64,000 nucleotides of DNA from WHSW01 sp963767475 (GCA_963767475.1 CAVYEI010000002.1:310001-374000), one strand, 5' to 3'; shown: positions 18,431 to 27,730, counted from the stretch's first letter. A program made the numbers and translations. The notes: generated from the sequence alone by a model not told the origin.

Positions 18431-19425
18431 TCCCGCTCGCAGAGATCAACTACGTCGAAGCGACCTGGGTGATGATCGTGAAGTCGATCGTGATCTTCCT
18501 CGTCGTGTTCATGATCGTCCCGGTGCTGACCGTGGTCGAGCGCAAGCTGATCGGCCGCTTCCAGCACCGCTACGGCCCCAACCGGGTCGGCCCCCACGGG
18601 ATGATGCAGCCGCTCGCCGACATCCTCAAGCTCGCCGGCAAGCAGATGTTCAGGCCCGACGCGGCGGTCCCGTTCCTGTTCGCGCTCGGGCCGGCGCTGG
18701 TGATCTTCTCCGGGATCACGACGATCGCGATCCTGCCGTTCGGCAACGTCGAGGACGGCGTCGGCCTCTACGGCATCGACGTCCCGATCGGCGTCCTCTA
18801 CTTCTTCGCCTTCGGCTCGATCTCGTTCTATGGCCTGCTGCTGTCGGGCTGGTCGTCGGGCTCCAAGTACAGCTTCCTCGGCGCGATGCGGGCCGCCGCG
18901 CAGCTGATCTCCTACGAGATCGCGATGGGCCTGGCGCTACTGGGCGCGATCATGATGGCCGGCTCGCTGTCGCTGGTCTCGATCGTCGAAGCGCAGGGCG
19001 AGATCTGGTACATCGTCCCCCAGATCGTCGGCTTCCTGATCTTCATGGTCGCCGGCTTCGCTGAGACCAACCGGGCTCCGTTCGACCTGCCCGAGGCCGA
19101 CGCCGAGCTCGTGCAGGGATATCAGACCGAGTACGGCGGCACCCGCTTCGCCTCCTTCCTGCTCGCCGAGTACCTGGAGATGTTCGTGATCTCGGGGATC
19201 GCCGTCGCCTTCTTCCTCGGCGGCTGGATGGGTCCCGGCCCGCCGATCCTCGATCCGATCTGGATGATCGCCAAGATCCTCACCCTGATCATGTTCTTCA
19301 TCTGGGTCCGCGCGACGCTGCCGCGGTTGCGCTATGACCAGCTGATGAGCCTCGGCTGGAAGGTCCTGCTGCCGCTGGCGACGTTGAACGTGTTGGCGAC
19401 CGCGGTACTGGTGGTGGTTGCGTGA
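18427..19425 (+). CDS. nuoH: NADH-quinone oxidoreductase subunit H
   Basis: Membrane subunit at the junction of the two arms that forms the quinone channel; 332 residues, about eight helices. Conserved loops seen: V-E-R-K-L-I-G-R-F-Q-H-R-Y-G-P-N-R-V-G-P, G-A-M-R-A-A-A-Q-L-I-S-Y-E and A-E-T-N-R-A-P-F-D-L-P-E-A-D-A-E-L-V-Q-G-Y-Q. It starts at TTG 18427, overlapping the nuoG stop (TTGA), and its stop overlaps nuoI by four bases. Confidence 0.96.
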   Translation: MIPLAEINYVEATWVMIVKSIVIFLVVFMIVPVLTVVERKLIGRFQHRYGPNRVGPHGMMQPLADILKLAGKQMFRPDAAVPFLFALGPALVIFSGITTIAILPFGNVEDGVGLYGIDVPIGVLYFFAFGSISFYGLLLSGWSSGSKYSFLGAMRAAAQLISYEIAMGLALLGAIMMAGSLSLVSIVEAQGEIWYIVPQIVGFLIFMVAGFAETNRAPFDLPEADAELVQGYQTEYGGTRFASFLLAEYLEMFVISGIAVAFFLGGWMGPGPPILDPIWMIAKILTLIMFFIWVRATLPRLRYDQLMSLGWKVLLPLATLNVLATAVLVVVA

Positions 19426-19982
19426 GCGAGAACGGCGAGACGCCCGAGTTCCCGTATCTGAAGGGCGAGGACATCGTCGCCGTTCAGCGCGGCCCGGAGC
19501 CGGGCGGCGCCAAGGGCGCCTACCGCGTCTTCGGCGAGACCCTGCGCGGCCTGCGGACGACGATGGCGCGGCTGATCGAGGGCCCGCTGACGATCCAGTA
19601 CCCGGAGGAGAAGACACCCGTCTACCCGCGCTTTCGCGGCCGCCACAAGCTGCACAAGTTCGAGGACACGGGGCTGGAGAAATGCGTCGGCTGCTCGCTC
19701 TGCGCCGCCGCCTGCCCTGCCGACTGCATCCGCGTCGTCGCCGCCGAGAACGACCCCGCCGACCGCGTCTCCGCCGGCGAGCGTTACGCCGCGGTCTATG
19801 AGATCAACCTCGCCCGCTGCATCTTCTGCGGCTACTGCGAGGTCGCCTGCCCGTTCGACGCGATCACCATGGGCCACGAGTACGAGCTGGCCGACTACAA
19901 CCGCGGCGACCTGATCTTCACCAAGGAGATGCTGCTCGCGGAGCCGATCGAGCGCACGCCGCTGAGGCGCGAGGGAGAATGA
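19422..19982 (+). CDS. nuoI: NADH-quinone oxidoreductase subunit I
   Basis: Peripheral-arm ferredoxin-like subunit with clusters N6a and N6b; 186 residues. Two complete 4Fe-4S motifs: C-V-G-C-S-L-C-A-A-A-C-P and C-I-F-C-G-Y-C-E-V-A-C-P. Start GTG 19422 overlaps nuoH (GTGA). A 49-base gap follows, the only sizeable break inside the operon; it contains a purine-rich GCGGAGCGAAGCGAAGCC stretch but no obvious terminator. Confidence 0.97.
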   Translation: MSENGETPEFPYLKGEDIVAVQRGPEPGGAKGAYRVFGETLRGLRTTMARLIEGPLTIQYPEEKTPVYPRFRGRHKLHKFEDTGLEKCVGCSLCAAACPADCIRVVAAENDPADRVSAGERYAAVYEINLARCIFCGYCEVACPFDAITMGHEYELADYNRGDLIFTKEMLLAEPIERTPLRREGE

Positions 19983-20031
19983 GGCGGAGCGAAGCGAAGC
20001 CGAGTCGCGCCGCCGTTGAGGCGCCTAGCTC

Positions 20032-20550
20032 ATGGTCGAAGTAGCGTTCTTCGCCGGCGCGATCGGGGCCCTCGGCGGCGCGATCGCGGTGATCGCGCTA
20101 CGCAATCCGTTCTACAGCGTGCTGGCGCTGATCGTCCACCTGGTCTCGCTCGCCGGCCTGTTCCTGATCCTGCACGCGGAGTTCATCGCCGCCGCGCAGA
20201 TCGTCGTCTACGCGGGCGCGGTGATGGTCCTCTACCTGTTCGTCGCCGCCTACGTCGGCGGCAGCGAGGAGCCGATCTGGGACTCGATCCCCGGCCAGCG
20301 CCTGCTCGCACCGCTGCTGGCGGCGGCCCTGTTCATCGAGGTCTCGATCGCCGTGATCGGCACCTCGTTGACCTCGATCGAGACCGAGGGCCCGACGATC
20401 GACGCCGGTTTCGGCTCGCCCGCCTCGATCGGCAAGCTGTTGCTGGAGCGGTTTTTGGTCGCCTTCGAAGCCGCCTCGATGCTGCTCTTGATCGCCGCCG
20501 TGGGAGCGATCGTGCTCGCCGGGCGCAAGCGCGAGAGCGAGGCCGCCTGA
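20032..20550 (+). CDS. nuoJ: NADH-quinone oxidoreductase subunit J
   Basis: Membrane-arm subunit of 172 residues, about five helices. The family-typical helix 3 reads A-A-Q-I-V-V-Y-A-G-A-V-M-V-L-Y-L-F-V, which carries the pi-bulge and the bend used in proton coupling. The start ATG 20032 opens after the 49-base gap following nuoI; GAGGCG about ten bases upstream is the only ribosome-site candidate. Its stop overlaps nuoK (TGATG). Confidence 0.95.
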   Translation: MVEVAFFAGAIGALGGAIAVIALRNPFYSVLALIVHLVSLAGLFLILHAEFIAAAQIVVYAGAVMVLYLFVAAYVGGSEEPIWDSIPGQRLLAPLLAAALFIEVSIAVIGTSLTSIETEGPTIDAGFGSPASIGKLLLERFLVAFEAASMLLLIAAVGAIVLAGRKRESEAA

Positions 20551-20849
20551 TGGACGTCTCCTGGTATCTGGTCCTGAGCGCGCTGCTGTTCGCGACCGGC
20601 GCCTGCGGGGTGCTGATCCGGCGCAGCCCGCTGGTGATCCTGCTCTGCCTCGAGCTGATGCTGAACGCGGGCAACCTGGCGCTGGTCGCCTTCTCGCGCT
20701 CGAACGGCAACGAGGAGGGACAGGTGTTCGCGCTCGTGGTCATGGTCGTCGCCGCCTGTGAGGTGGTCGTCGGGCTCGGCCTGATCGTCGCCATCTTCCG
20801 CCGCAAGATCGCCCTCGACGTCGACGAGATCAGGGAGCTGCGCGGGTGA
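20550..20849 (+). CDS. nuoK: NADH-quinone oxidoreductase subunit K
   Basis: Small 99-residue membrane subunit with three helices. The two conserved intramembrane Glu residues needed for proton translocation are present: L-C-L-E-L-M-L-N-A-G-N-L and V-A-A-C-E-V-V-V-G-L-G-L. It is related to MnhC/MrpC antiporter subunits. ATG 20550 overlaps nuoJ; the stop overlaps nuoL. Confidence 0.96.
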   Translation: MDVSWYLVLSALLFATGACGVLIRRSPLVILLCLELMLNAGNLALVAFSRSNGNEEGQVFALVVMVVAACEVVVGLGLIVAIFRRKIALDVDEIRELRG

Positions 20850-22852
20850 GCGCGACGACCTGGGCCTGGCTCGTGCTCGCCTTCCCGCTTGGCGGCAGCA
20901 TGGTGATCGCGCTCGGCCGCGCAGCGATGCCGGGCAAGGTGCCGGCCTGGATCGGCACCGCCTCGATCGCGCTCGCCTTCGTCTGCACGATCGGCGCCCT
21001 GCTGGCGCTGCTCGACCATCCGGTCGAGGAGCGCCAGCTCACCGACTCGCTCTACAGCTATGCGAGCGCCGGCGGCCTCGACATCCAGCTCGGCATCCTC
21101 GTCGATCCGCTCGCCATCTACATGTGCCTGGTGGTGACGGGGGTCTCGACCCTGATCCACCTCTACTCGCTCGCCTACATGGGCTCCGACCGGGGCTACG
21201 CGCGCTTCTTTTCCTATCTCAACTTCTTCGTCTTTTCGATGCTGCTGCTGGTCTTGGCCGGCAACTTCGTCTTCCTGATCGTCGGCTGGGCCTTCGTCGG
21301 CTTCGCCTCCTACGCGCTGATCAGCTTCTGGTACCGGCGCGACACGGCGACCAAGGCCGGGATGAAGGCGTTCGTGATCAACGTCGTCGGCGACATCGGC
21401 CTCGTGCTCGCCGCCTTCTTCGTCTTCCGCGAGCTCGGCACCTTCGACTTCCTCGCCGGCTTCGACGCCGCCCGCGACAACTTCACCACCAACGAGGGCG
21501 TCGTCGTCGCGATCTGCCTGCTGATCTGCGTCGGCGCCTTCGCCAAGTCGGCCCAGGTGCCGTTCCACACCTGGCTTCCGGACGCGATGGAGGGCCCGAC
21601 GCCGGTCTCCTCGCTGATCCACGCCGCGACCATGGTCACCGCCGGCGTCTACCTGATCGCGCGCATGTTCCCCTACTTCGAGCTGGCGCCCACCGCCGCC
21701 GACATCGCCGCCTTCGTCGGCCTGGCGACGCTGCTGATCGCGGCCACGATCGCGCTCGCGGTCACCGACCTGAAGCGGATCATCGCCTACTCGACCATGA
21801 GCCAGATCGGCTACATGATCATGGGCGTCTCGATCGGGGCCTACGCCGGCGGGCTGTTCATGCTCATGGCCCACGCCTTCTTCAAGGCGCTGCTGTTCAT
21901 GGCCGCCGGCTCGGTGATCTCGGCGATGGCCAACAACCAGGAGATCGACCGGATGAGCGGCTTCCGGCGGGCGCTGCCGTTCACCTCCGGCCTGCTGATC
22001 GTCGGCTGCCTGGCGCTGGCGGCGTTCCCCGGCACCTCCGGCTTCTTCTCCAAGGACGAGATCCTCGGCTACGCGATCGACCGCGGCGGCATGTACACGA
22101 TCCTCGCCATCGGCGGCTACGTCGGCGCGCTGATGACCGCCTTCTATTCGTTCCGGATCGGCTTCCGGGTGGTCGCCGGGCCACCCTGCGAGGAGGCGAA
22201 GGAGCTCGAGGGCGGCCACATGCACCACGCTCCGCCGACCAACCCGCACAGTGGCGAGGCCGAGGACACCGACGTCGGCTTCCCGGGTGAGGAGCACCAC
22301 ATCGCCGAGCGCGAGTGGCCGATGAAGGTGGCGATGGCACTGCTCGGCGTCGGCGCGTTGTTCGGTGGCGTGATCCAGATCCCCGGGATCGACGACGTGG
22401 TCACGAAGTTCCTCGACGGCACCTTCTACAGCTCGTCGCTTTACGCGATCGTGCCCTCGACCGAGGACGCGTGGATCGGGCTCGCGATCGGGGGCGCGAT
22501 CTCGATCACGGGGATCGCGCTCGCCTACGTCTGTTACGTCCGCCGCCCCGGGGTCACCGTGCGGCTGGCCCAGCGCTTCCGTCGCACGCACGAGTTCCTG
22601 CTCCACAAGTGGTACTTCGACGAGCTCATCGACGCGCTCATCTACCGCCCGGCGATCGCGATCGGTCGCTTTGCCAACGCGGTCTTCGAGCGCGTAGTCG
22701 TCGACGGGATCGTCGCCGGGACGACCGGGGTGGTCAAGGGGGCGAGCTCGGTCGTCCGCGGCGCCCAGTCGGGCTTCGTCCGCGCCTATGCGCTGCTGTT
22801 GATCGGCGGCTTCGCCGCCCTCGGCGTCTACTTCCTGGTGGTGAGCAGCTGA
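20846..22852 (+). CDS. nuoL: NADH-quinone oxidoreductase subunit L
   Basis: Distal antiporter-like proton pump subunit with the long lateral helix; 668 residues. The Mrp-type core is clear: S-L-A-Y-M-G-S-D-R-G-Y, Q-V-P-F-H-T-W-L-P-D-A-M-E-G-P-T-P-V-S-S-L-I-H-A-A-T-M-V-T-A-G, then D-L-K-R-I-I-A-Y-S-T-M-S-Q-I-G-Y and H-A-F-F-K-A-L-L-F. A hydrophilic loop around residues 446-489 is rich in His, Glu and Pro (H-M-H-H-A-P, E-E-H-H-I-A-E-R), which is unusual. GTG 20846 overlaps the nuoK stop by four bases. Confidence 0.96.
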   Translation: MSATTWAWLVLAFPLGGSMVIALGRAAMPGKVPAWIGTASIALAFVCTIGALLALLDHPVEERQLTDSLYSYASAGGLDIQLGILVDPLAIYMCLVVTGVSTLIHLYSLAYMGSDRGYARFFSYLNFFVFSMLLLVLAGNFVFLIVGWAFVGFASYALISFWYRRDTATKAGMKAFVINVVGDIGLVLAAFFVFRELGTFDFLAGFDAARDNFTTNEGVVVAICLLICVGAFAKSAQVPFHTWLPDAMEGPTPVSSLIHAATMVTAGVYLIARMFPYFELAPTAADIAAFVGLATLLIAATIALAVTDLKRIIAYSTMSQIGYMIMGVSIGAYAGGLFMLMAHAFFKALLFMAAGSVISAMANNQEIDRMSGFRRALPFTSGLLIVGCLALAAFPGTSGFFSKDEILGYAIDRGGMYTILAIGGYVGALMTAFYSFRIGFRVVAGPPCEEAKELEGGHMHHAPPTNPHSGEAEDTDVGFPGEEHHIAEREWPMKVAMALLGVGALFGGVIQIPGIDDVVTKFLDGTFYSSSLYAIVPSTEDAWIGLAIGGAISITGIALAYVCYVRRPGVTVRLAQRFRRTHEFLLHKWYFDELIDALIYRPAIAIGRFANAVFERVVVDGIVAGTTGVVKGASSVVRGAQSGFVRAYALLLIGGFAALGVYFLVVSS

Positions 22853-24426
22853 TGCTCAACTTCCTGCTTTGGACGCCGCTGGTCGCCGGGGTGATCGTGC
22901 TGCTCGCGCCAAAGCCCGCGGCACGCTGGATCGCGGTACTCGGCGCCCTGTTCACGCTCGGGCTGGCGATCGGGCTGGTCGCCGGCTTCGACGCCGGCGC
23001 GGCCGGGCTCCAGCATGTCGTCGACGAGTCCTGGATCCCCGACCTCGGCGTCCGCTACCAGCTCGGCATCGACGGGATCAGCGTCTTCCTCGTCTTGATC
23101 ACCGCCCTGTTGTGGTTCGCGGTCACGCTCTGGTCGGCGCTTCGCGACGAGCCCGGCGATGGGCGCTCGAAGCTCTACTACTTCCTCGTCGGGCTCGCCG
23201 GGACCGCGGCTCTGGGCGCGTTCATGGCCCAGGACCTGCTCCTCTTCGTCCTCTTCTTCGACCTGATGCTGGTCCCGTTCTTCTTCCTAATCGGCACCTT
23301 CGGCGGCGAGAACCGGATCGCGGCGACGACGAAGATGATCGTCTACACGCTGGTCGGCTCGCTGCTGATGCTGGTTGGGGCGATCGCCACCGCGATCCTC
23401 GCCTCCGACTCGGTCGGCGAGCTCAGCTTCTCGATCCCGGTGCTGCAGCAGCACCTGCTCTCGAGCGGCAGCCAGGAGTGGATCTTCTGCTTCTTCGCCG
23501 CCGCCTTCCTGGTCAAGATGCCGGCCTTCCCGATCCACGGCTGGATGCCGGACGCCTACCGCGCGGCGCCGCTGCCGGTGCTGATCCTGCTCTCCGCGGT
23601 GCTCTCGAAGGTCGGCGCCTACGGCTTCCTGCGCGTGGTGCTGCCGCTGTTTCCCGAGGCGACCTCGCAGTTCCAGGAGGTTGTGATGCTGGTCGCGCTG
23701 GCCTCGATCCTCTACGGCTCGGTGATGGCGTTCACGCAGACCAACATCCGCCTGATCGCCGGCTACTCGTCGATTGCCCAGCTCGGCTTCATCACCCTCG
23801 GGATCTTCAGCCTGCGCGCCGACGGCGCCGACGGCGCGGTCCTGCAGATGGTCAACCACGCGCTCGTCGTCGGCGGGATCTTCTTCGTCATCGCGATCGT
23901 CTACGAGCGCACGAAGACCGAGGACGTGACCAAGATGGGCGGCCAGGCGATGCGCGCCCCGGTGCTCGCCGCGCTCTTCTTGGTGCTCGCGATGGCGAAC
24001 CTGGCGATCCCCGGCTCGTCCAACTTCATCGGCGAGTTCTACATCCTCAACGGCGTCTTCCAGGCGAAGATCGTGTTCGCCTTCGTCGCCGCGATCGGGA
24101 TCGCGCTGGCGGCGTTCTACAGCCTGCGGATGTACCAGCGGGTGATGCACAACCGCCTCCCCGAGGGCACCGAATCGCGCGAGATCTCCGTCCGCGACGG
24201 GGTCATCCTCGCGCCCCTGGTCGCGCTTGTCGTCGCGCTCGCGTTCTGGCCCGGGCTGATCCTCGAGCGGGGGGAGAGCTCGGTCAACGCTGCGATCGAG
24301 GCCGCCGCCTGCGTGCCGGGAACCACCAACGATGAGGACGGCTACGTGCTCACGTTCTGCGACAACGGGGCCGTCGCGGAACGCAACGGCTGGACCGGCT
24401 ACGGGCCAACGGTGGTTGAGCGCTGA
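22852..24426 (+). CDS. nuoM: NADH-quinone oxidoreductase subunit M
   Basis: Second antiporter-like pump subunit, 524 residues. Signatures: L-G-I-D-G-I-S-V-F-L-V-L-I, F-D-L-M-L-V-P-F-F-F-L-I-G, K-M-P-A-F-P-I-H-G-W-M-P-D-A-Y-R-A-A-P and R-L-I-A-G-Y-S-S-I-A-Q-L-G-F. After the last helix it carries a tail of about 40 residues with two Cys (487 and 503) that ordinary NuoM lacks. ATG 22852 overlaps nuoL; the stop overlaps nuoN. Confidence 0.96.
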   Translation: MLNFLLWTPLVAGVIVLLAPKPAARWIAVLGALFTLGLAIGLVAGFDAGAAGLQHVVDESWIPDLGVRYQLGIDGISVFLVLITALLWFAVTLWSALRDEPGDGRSKLYYFLVGLAGTAALGAFMAQDLLLFVLFFDLMLVPFFFLIGTFGGENRIAATTKMIVYTLVGSLLMLVGAIATAILASDSVGELSFSIPVLQQHLLSSGSQEWIFCFFAAAFLVKMPAFPIHGWMPDAYRAAPLPVLILLSAVLSKVGAYGFLRVVLPLFPEATSQFQEVVMLVALASILYGSVMAFTQTNIRLIAGYSSIAQLGFITLGIFSLRADGADGAVLQMVNHALVVGGIFFVIAIVYERTKTEDVTKMGGQAMRAPVLAALFLVLAMANLAIPGSSNFIGEFYILNGVFQAKIVFAFVAAIGIALAAFYSLRMYQRVMHNRLPEGTESREISVRDGVILAPLVALVVALAFWPGLILERGESSVNAAIEAAACVPGTTNDEDGYVLTFCDNGAVAERNGWTGYGPTVVER

Positions 24427-25958
24427 TGGACTTCAACGCCCCCGACATCAACTACGCCGGGATCTCGCCGATCATCGCGCTCACCGGCGGCCTGGTGCTG
24501 ACCCTGCTCGCGGGGCTGATCGGCGGCAGCAAGAAGCGCCAGCGGATCGTCGTCTCGATCGTCGGCCTCGGCACCCTCGCCGCCGCCGCCGGCCTGCTGA
24601 TCGCACAGTGGGGGTCGCACAAGAACCTCGTCGCCGGCGCGCTTCGCCTCGACGACCTGGCGATCGCCACCAGCCTGATCGCGATTGGCGCCGCCGCGTT
24701 CTGCATCCCGCTCTCCTGGCGCGAGGAGGCCTTCGATCGTCCGCTCGGGCCCAGCAATCACGGTGAGTTCCAGGCGCTCTTGATCTGCTCGGTCCTCGGG
24801 ATGACGCTGATCTCCCAGGCGCAGAACCTGATCGCCTTCTTCGTCGCCATCGAGCTGCTCTCGATCCCGCTCTACGTCCTCTGCGGCGCGGCGTTGCGAA
24901 AGCAGGCCTCGCTCGAGTCCGGGCTCAAGTACCTGATCATCGGCTCGCTCGGCTCGGCGACGCTGCTCTACGGACTCGCCTTCATCTACGGCGCCACCGG
25001 CTCGACCGACTTCTCCGGGATCCGGATGGCGACAGGCGGCTCGGCGCTCGACGACCCGCTGCTCTTGATCGGGATCGCGCTCTCGGCCACCGGGCTCGCG
25101 TTCAAGCTCTCGATCGCCCCCTTCCATCAGTGGACGCCCGACGTCTACGAGGGCGCCCCAACCCCCGTGACGGCGTTCATGTCGGTGGCGACCAAGGCGG
25201 CCGTGTTCTGCGTCCTGGTGCGCTTCTTCGAGGTCGCGCTGGGGCCGGCGGCGGGCGACTGGCAACCGGCGCTGGCGGCGCTGGCGGCCGTCTCGATCGT
25301 GGTCGGCAACGTCGGTGCGCTGGGCCAGAACTCGCTCAAGCGGCTGCTCGGCTACTCGAGCATCGCCCAGGCCGGCTACATGCTGGTCGCCGTGGTCGCC
25401 GCCAACGAGGCCGGCGTCAGCGCGCTGGTCTTCTACCTCGCCGCCTACGCGATGATCAACCTGGCCGCGTTCGCGGTGGTCACGATCCGCGAGCGCGAGA
25501 CGCCGTTCGGCGACGACATCCGCTCGGTCGAGGGGCTCGGGCGCGAGCGGCCCGGCCTGGCGACCGCAATGACGATCTCAATGCTGGCGCTGGCCGGACT
25601 CCCCGGGACCGTCGGCTTCATCGGCAAGCTCTACCTGATCGAGGCCGCGGTGGAGGGCGACTACACCTGGCTCGGCGTGATGATCGCGATCGGGACGATG
25701 ATCTCGCTCGCCTATTACCTGCGGGTGATCGCGGCGATCTGGATGCGCCCGGGCTCCGAGCCGGCGCCGGCCGCGGTGCCGGTGATCGCCGGCGCCTCGC
25801 AGGAGGCCGACGAGCAGGTCACCGGCGGTCATTGCAAGGCGATCCTCGGGCTCACCTTCCTCGCCGCCGCGGCGACGATCTTCTTCGGCATCATCCCCTC
25901 GCCTCTGGTCGATTGGGCGAACACCGCCGGCGAGGCGATCGGCTCGCTTCTGGGCTGA
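24426..25958 (+). CDS. nuoN: NADH-quinone oxidoreductase subunit N
   Basis: Third antiporter-like pump subunit and last gene of the operon; 510 residues. Seen: F-V-A-I-E-L-L-S-I-P-L-Y-V-L with the functional Glu, F-K-L-S-I-A-P-F-H-Q-W-T-P-D-V-Y-E-G-A-P-T-P-V-T and L-L-G-Y-S-S-I-A-Q-A-G-Y. It ends 15 bases before the convergent coiled-coil gene; G/C-rich short inverted repeats around 25957-25980 might serve as a terminator but are not convincing. Confidence 0.96.
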   Translation: MDFNAPDINYAGISPIIALTGGLVLTLLAGLIGGSKKRQRIVVSIVGLGTLAAAAGLLIAQWGSHKNLVAGALRLDDLAIATSLIAIGAAAFCIPLSWREEAFDRPLGPSNHGEFQALLICSVLGMTLISQAQNLIAFFVAIELLSIPLYVLCGAALRKQASLESGLKYLIIGSLGSATLLYGLAFIYGATGSTDFSGIRMATGGSALDDPLLLIGIALSATGLAFKLSIAPFHQWTPDVYEGAPTPVTAFMSVATKAAVFCVLVRFFEVALGPAAGDWQPALAALAAVSIVVGNVGALGQNSLKRLLGYSSIAQAGYMLVAVVAANEAGVSALVFYLAAYAMINLAAFAVVTIRERETPFGDDIRSVEGLGRERPGLATAMTISMLALAGLPGTVGFIGKLYLIEAAVEGDYTWLGVMIAIGTMISLAYYLRVIAAIWMRPGSEPAPAAVPVIAGASQEADEQVTGGHCKAILGLTFLAAAATIFFGIIPSPLVDWANTAGEAIGSLLG

Positions 25959-25973
25959 GTCTCGGGCCGGCGC

Positions 25974-26279
25974 TCAGGCGGGCTCAGGGCCGAGGCGGTC
26001 GAGCGCGCGCAGCACCGCCTGGGTGTTAGCCCTGATCTGGGCGCGCTGGTCGGCGATCTCTGCGACCAGCTGCGCGGTCGACTCTTGGAGCGCAGCGATC
26101 ATCGACTCGGTGATCCCGGCGTGGCGCTCGAGCAGCTCGCGCTGGAACCTGGCCTGCTTCTCGTCGTGTCGCTCGAACCACTCCTGCCATTCGGCGTCGC
26201 GGCGTTCGAGCCACTCCCGGCTGACGTCATCGATCGGCACGAAGCGATTGTGCCAATCGCCAGACGACGAAGTGCCCAA
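25974..26279 (-). CDS. Small coiled-coil protein of unknown function
   Basis: A 101-residue, strongly charged helical protein: W-L-E-R-R-D-A-E-W-Q-E-W-F-E-R-H-D-E-K-Q then a long amphipathic helix with A-A-L-Q-E-S-T-A-Q-L-V-A-E-I-A-D-Q-R-A-Q-I, typical of a coiled coil. No membrane segment or signal. TTG 26279 gives the longest form; a GTG 13 codons later (M-P-I-D-D-V-S) is an equally possible start, as neither has a good ribosome site. Convergent with nuoN. Confidence 0.65.
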   Translation of the reverse strand: MGTSSSGDWHNRFVPIDDVSREWLERRDAEWQEWFERHDEKQARFQRELLERHAGITESMIAALQESTAQLVAEIADQRAQIRANTQAVLRALDRLGPEPA

Positions 26280-26356
26280 GCTCGTGCCGAATCTGTGACA
26301 GAACCGGGCCGATTGGGCCCGTCGGCCGCACGCGGTCCGGCGGAACCTCCCCGATT

Positions 26357-27577
26357 TCAGGTATCGATCCGCCAGCGCACGGGCAGCTCGGTCAGCCCGT
26401 AGACCCCGTGCACCGAGTCGTAGCCCGGCTCGCCGGTGAGCTCGAGGCCCGGCATGCGCGGCGCCAGGTAGGCAAGTGCCTCGCCGAGCTCGGCTCGGGC
26501 GAGGTTGGCGCCGAGGCAGTAGTGGATCCCGGCGCCGAAGGTGAGCGCGCGCTTGCCGGCGTCCTCACGGGTGATGTCGAAGCCCGGCCCGCCCCCTTCG
26601 GCGTCGCGGTTCGCGGCGTGCGCGCAGATGATCAGGATCGTGTTCTCGGGGAAGACGACGCCCTGGTGCTCGTGCTCCTCAAGCACGATGCGGGCGGTGA
26701 ACGGAGTCACCGGGGCGACGCGGATGATCTCGCCGACCGCGGCCGCGGCCCGCTCGGGCTCGCTCGCCAAGAGCTGCCACTGCTCGGGATGGGCAGCGAA
26801 CAGCCGCAGCGCGTGGGCGAGCTGCGACTGGGTCGTGTCGACCCCGCCGACGAGCACGTTGAGGACCAGGTTTCGCAGCTCGGCGTCGTCGAGTCGATCG
26901 TCGCCGTCGCGGGCGGCGATCAGAGTCGAGAGCAGGTCCTCGCCCGGGTCGGCACGCTTGCTCGCAACGAGGACGTCGAGGTAGGCGTAGAGCTCCTCGC
27001 AGGCGCGCTCGACCTCGGCACGGTGCTCGGCGAGCGTCGGCCCGTCGAACTGGAGCTGGATCCAGCGCGACCAGGCGGCGAGCCGTTCGGCGTCCTCGGT
27101 CGGCGCCCCGACGACGGTGGCGATCGTCATCGCCGGGTAGGGCCGGGTCAGCGCGGCGACCGCGTCGCACTCTCCGGCGTCGGCGACGGCGGCGAACAGC
27201 TCGGCGAGAAAGCCGCGCATCTGCGGGCGCCAGCGATCGGCGGCGCGCGGCGTGAACGCCGGGTTGACCAGGTTACGAAGGCGCCGGTGGTCGTCGCCGT
27301 CGAGGTGGAGGATGTTGCGCGCGACCTCCTCGCCGAGCGCGCCCTCCTTCATCTCGAACAGCTCGGCGAGCGCCTTGCCCGGGAAGGTCGTCTGCTTCGA
27401 GCGCAGGAAATGCTCGCCGCCCTCGCGATCGAGAACGACGTAGCCGAGCTTCGCGCGCACGATCCAGCTCTCGTCGGCGAGCTCTGCCATCCGCGTGTCG
27501 AACGCCGGCCCGCGCAGGCTCGGGTCGAGCTCGTCGAACTCCGGGAGGTCCAGCTCGGCCAGGGGCGTGGGGCTCAT
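26357..27577 (-). CDS. Cytochrome P450
   Basis: A 406-residue soluble bacterial-type P450 monooxygenase. I-helix oxygen-activation motif G-G-V-D-T-T-Q-S-Q, K-helix E-I-I-R (E-x-x-R) and heme loop TFGAGIHYCLGANLARAE with the proximal Cys are all present. It has H-L-D-G-D-D-H-R-R-L-R-N-L-V, the usual C-helix region. Substrate unknown; no ferredoxin or reductase is encoded nearby. It is divergent from the phoA-type gene at 27755, so part of its promoter lies in the 177-base gap that holds operator site A. Confidence 0.95.
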   Translation of the reverse strand: MSPTPLAELDLPEFDELDPSLRGPAFDTRMAELADESWIVRAKLGYVVLDREGGEHFLRSKQTTFPGKALAELFEMKEGALGEEVARNILHLDGDDHRRLRNLVNPAFTPRAADRWRPQMRGFLAELFAAVADAGECDAVAALTRPYPAMTIATVVGAPTEDAERLAAWSRWIQLQFDGPTLAEHRAEVERACEELYAYLDVLVASKRADPGEDLLSTLIAARDGDDRLDDAELRNLVLNVLVGGVDTTQSQLAHALRLFAAHPEQWQLLASEPERAAAAVGEIIRVAPVTPFTARIVLEEHEHQGVVFPENTILIICAHAANRDAEGGGPGFDITREDAGKRALTFGAGIHYCLGANLARAELGEALAYLAPRMPGLELTGEPGYDSVHGVYGLTELPVRWRIDT

Positions 27578-27677
27578 CGCCCCTATCTTGCCCGTCGTGG
27601 GTAGGCCGGCGCAACTTGGAGCACCGCGCGCCGCTACTTCGCCCGCGACCGGCGGTTAGCTCCTCCGCGATCGCGCA

Positions 27678-27695
27678 CCGGGAGCTGGTTCCCGG
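27678..27695. other. Perfect 6-bp inverted repeat in the P450/phosphatase promoter gap
   Basis: CCGGGA-GCTGGT-TCCCGG lies 17 bases upstream of operator site A. It may be an operator for a different regulator or a small hairpin. No second copy was seen in the window. Confidence 0.3.
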
Positions 27696-27711
27696 ACCGT
27701 GATACCGTGCT

Positions 27712-27730
27712 TGTCAACTTGTTCAACAAT
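27712..27730 (-). promoter_or_regulatory. Putative GntR operator, site A (upstream of first phosphatase)
   Basis: Minus-strand sequence ATTGTTGAACAAGTTGACA. Its core TTGTT-G-AACAA is a perfect palindrome. It shares 11 invariant positions with sites B, C and D. It ends 24 bases before the phosphatase ATG, leaving room for the AAAAGGA ribosome site, so a bound repressor would block the promoter or early transcript. Confidence 0.6.

Noticed and set aside
20333..22606. A 757-residue open frame on the minus strand inside nuoJ-nuoL
   Set aside because: It is antisense to well-conserved nuo genes and its translation is His/Asp/Arg/Gly-rich low complexity, typical of a shadow frame in 70% GC DNA.
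26284..26302. TGTGACA near 26296 as another GntR site
   Set aside because: Only the TGACA half matches; the ATTGT half is missing and it lies at the 3' end of the P450 gene, not in a promoter.
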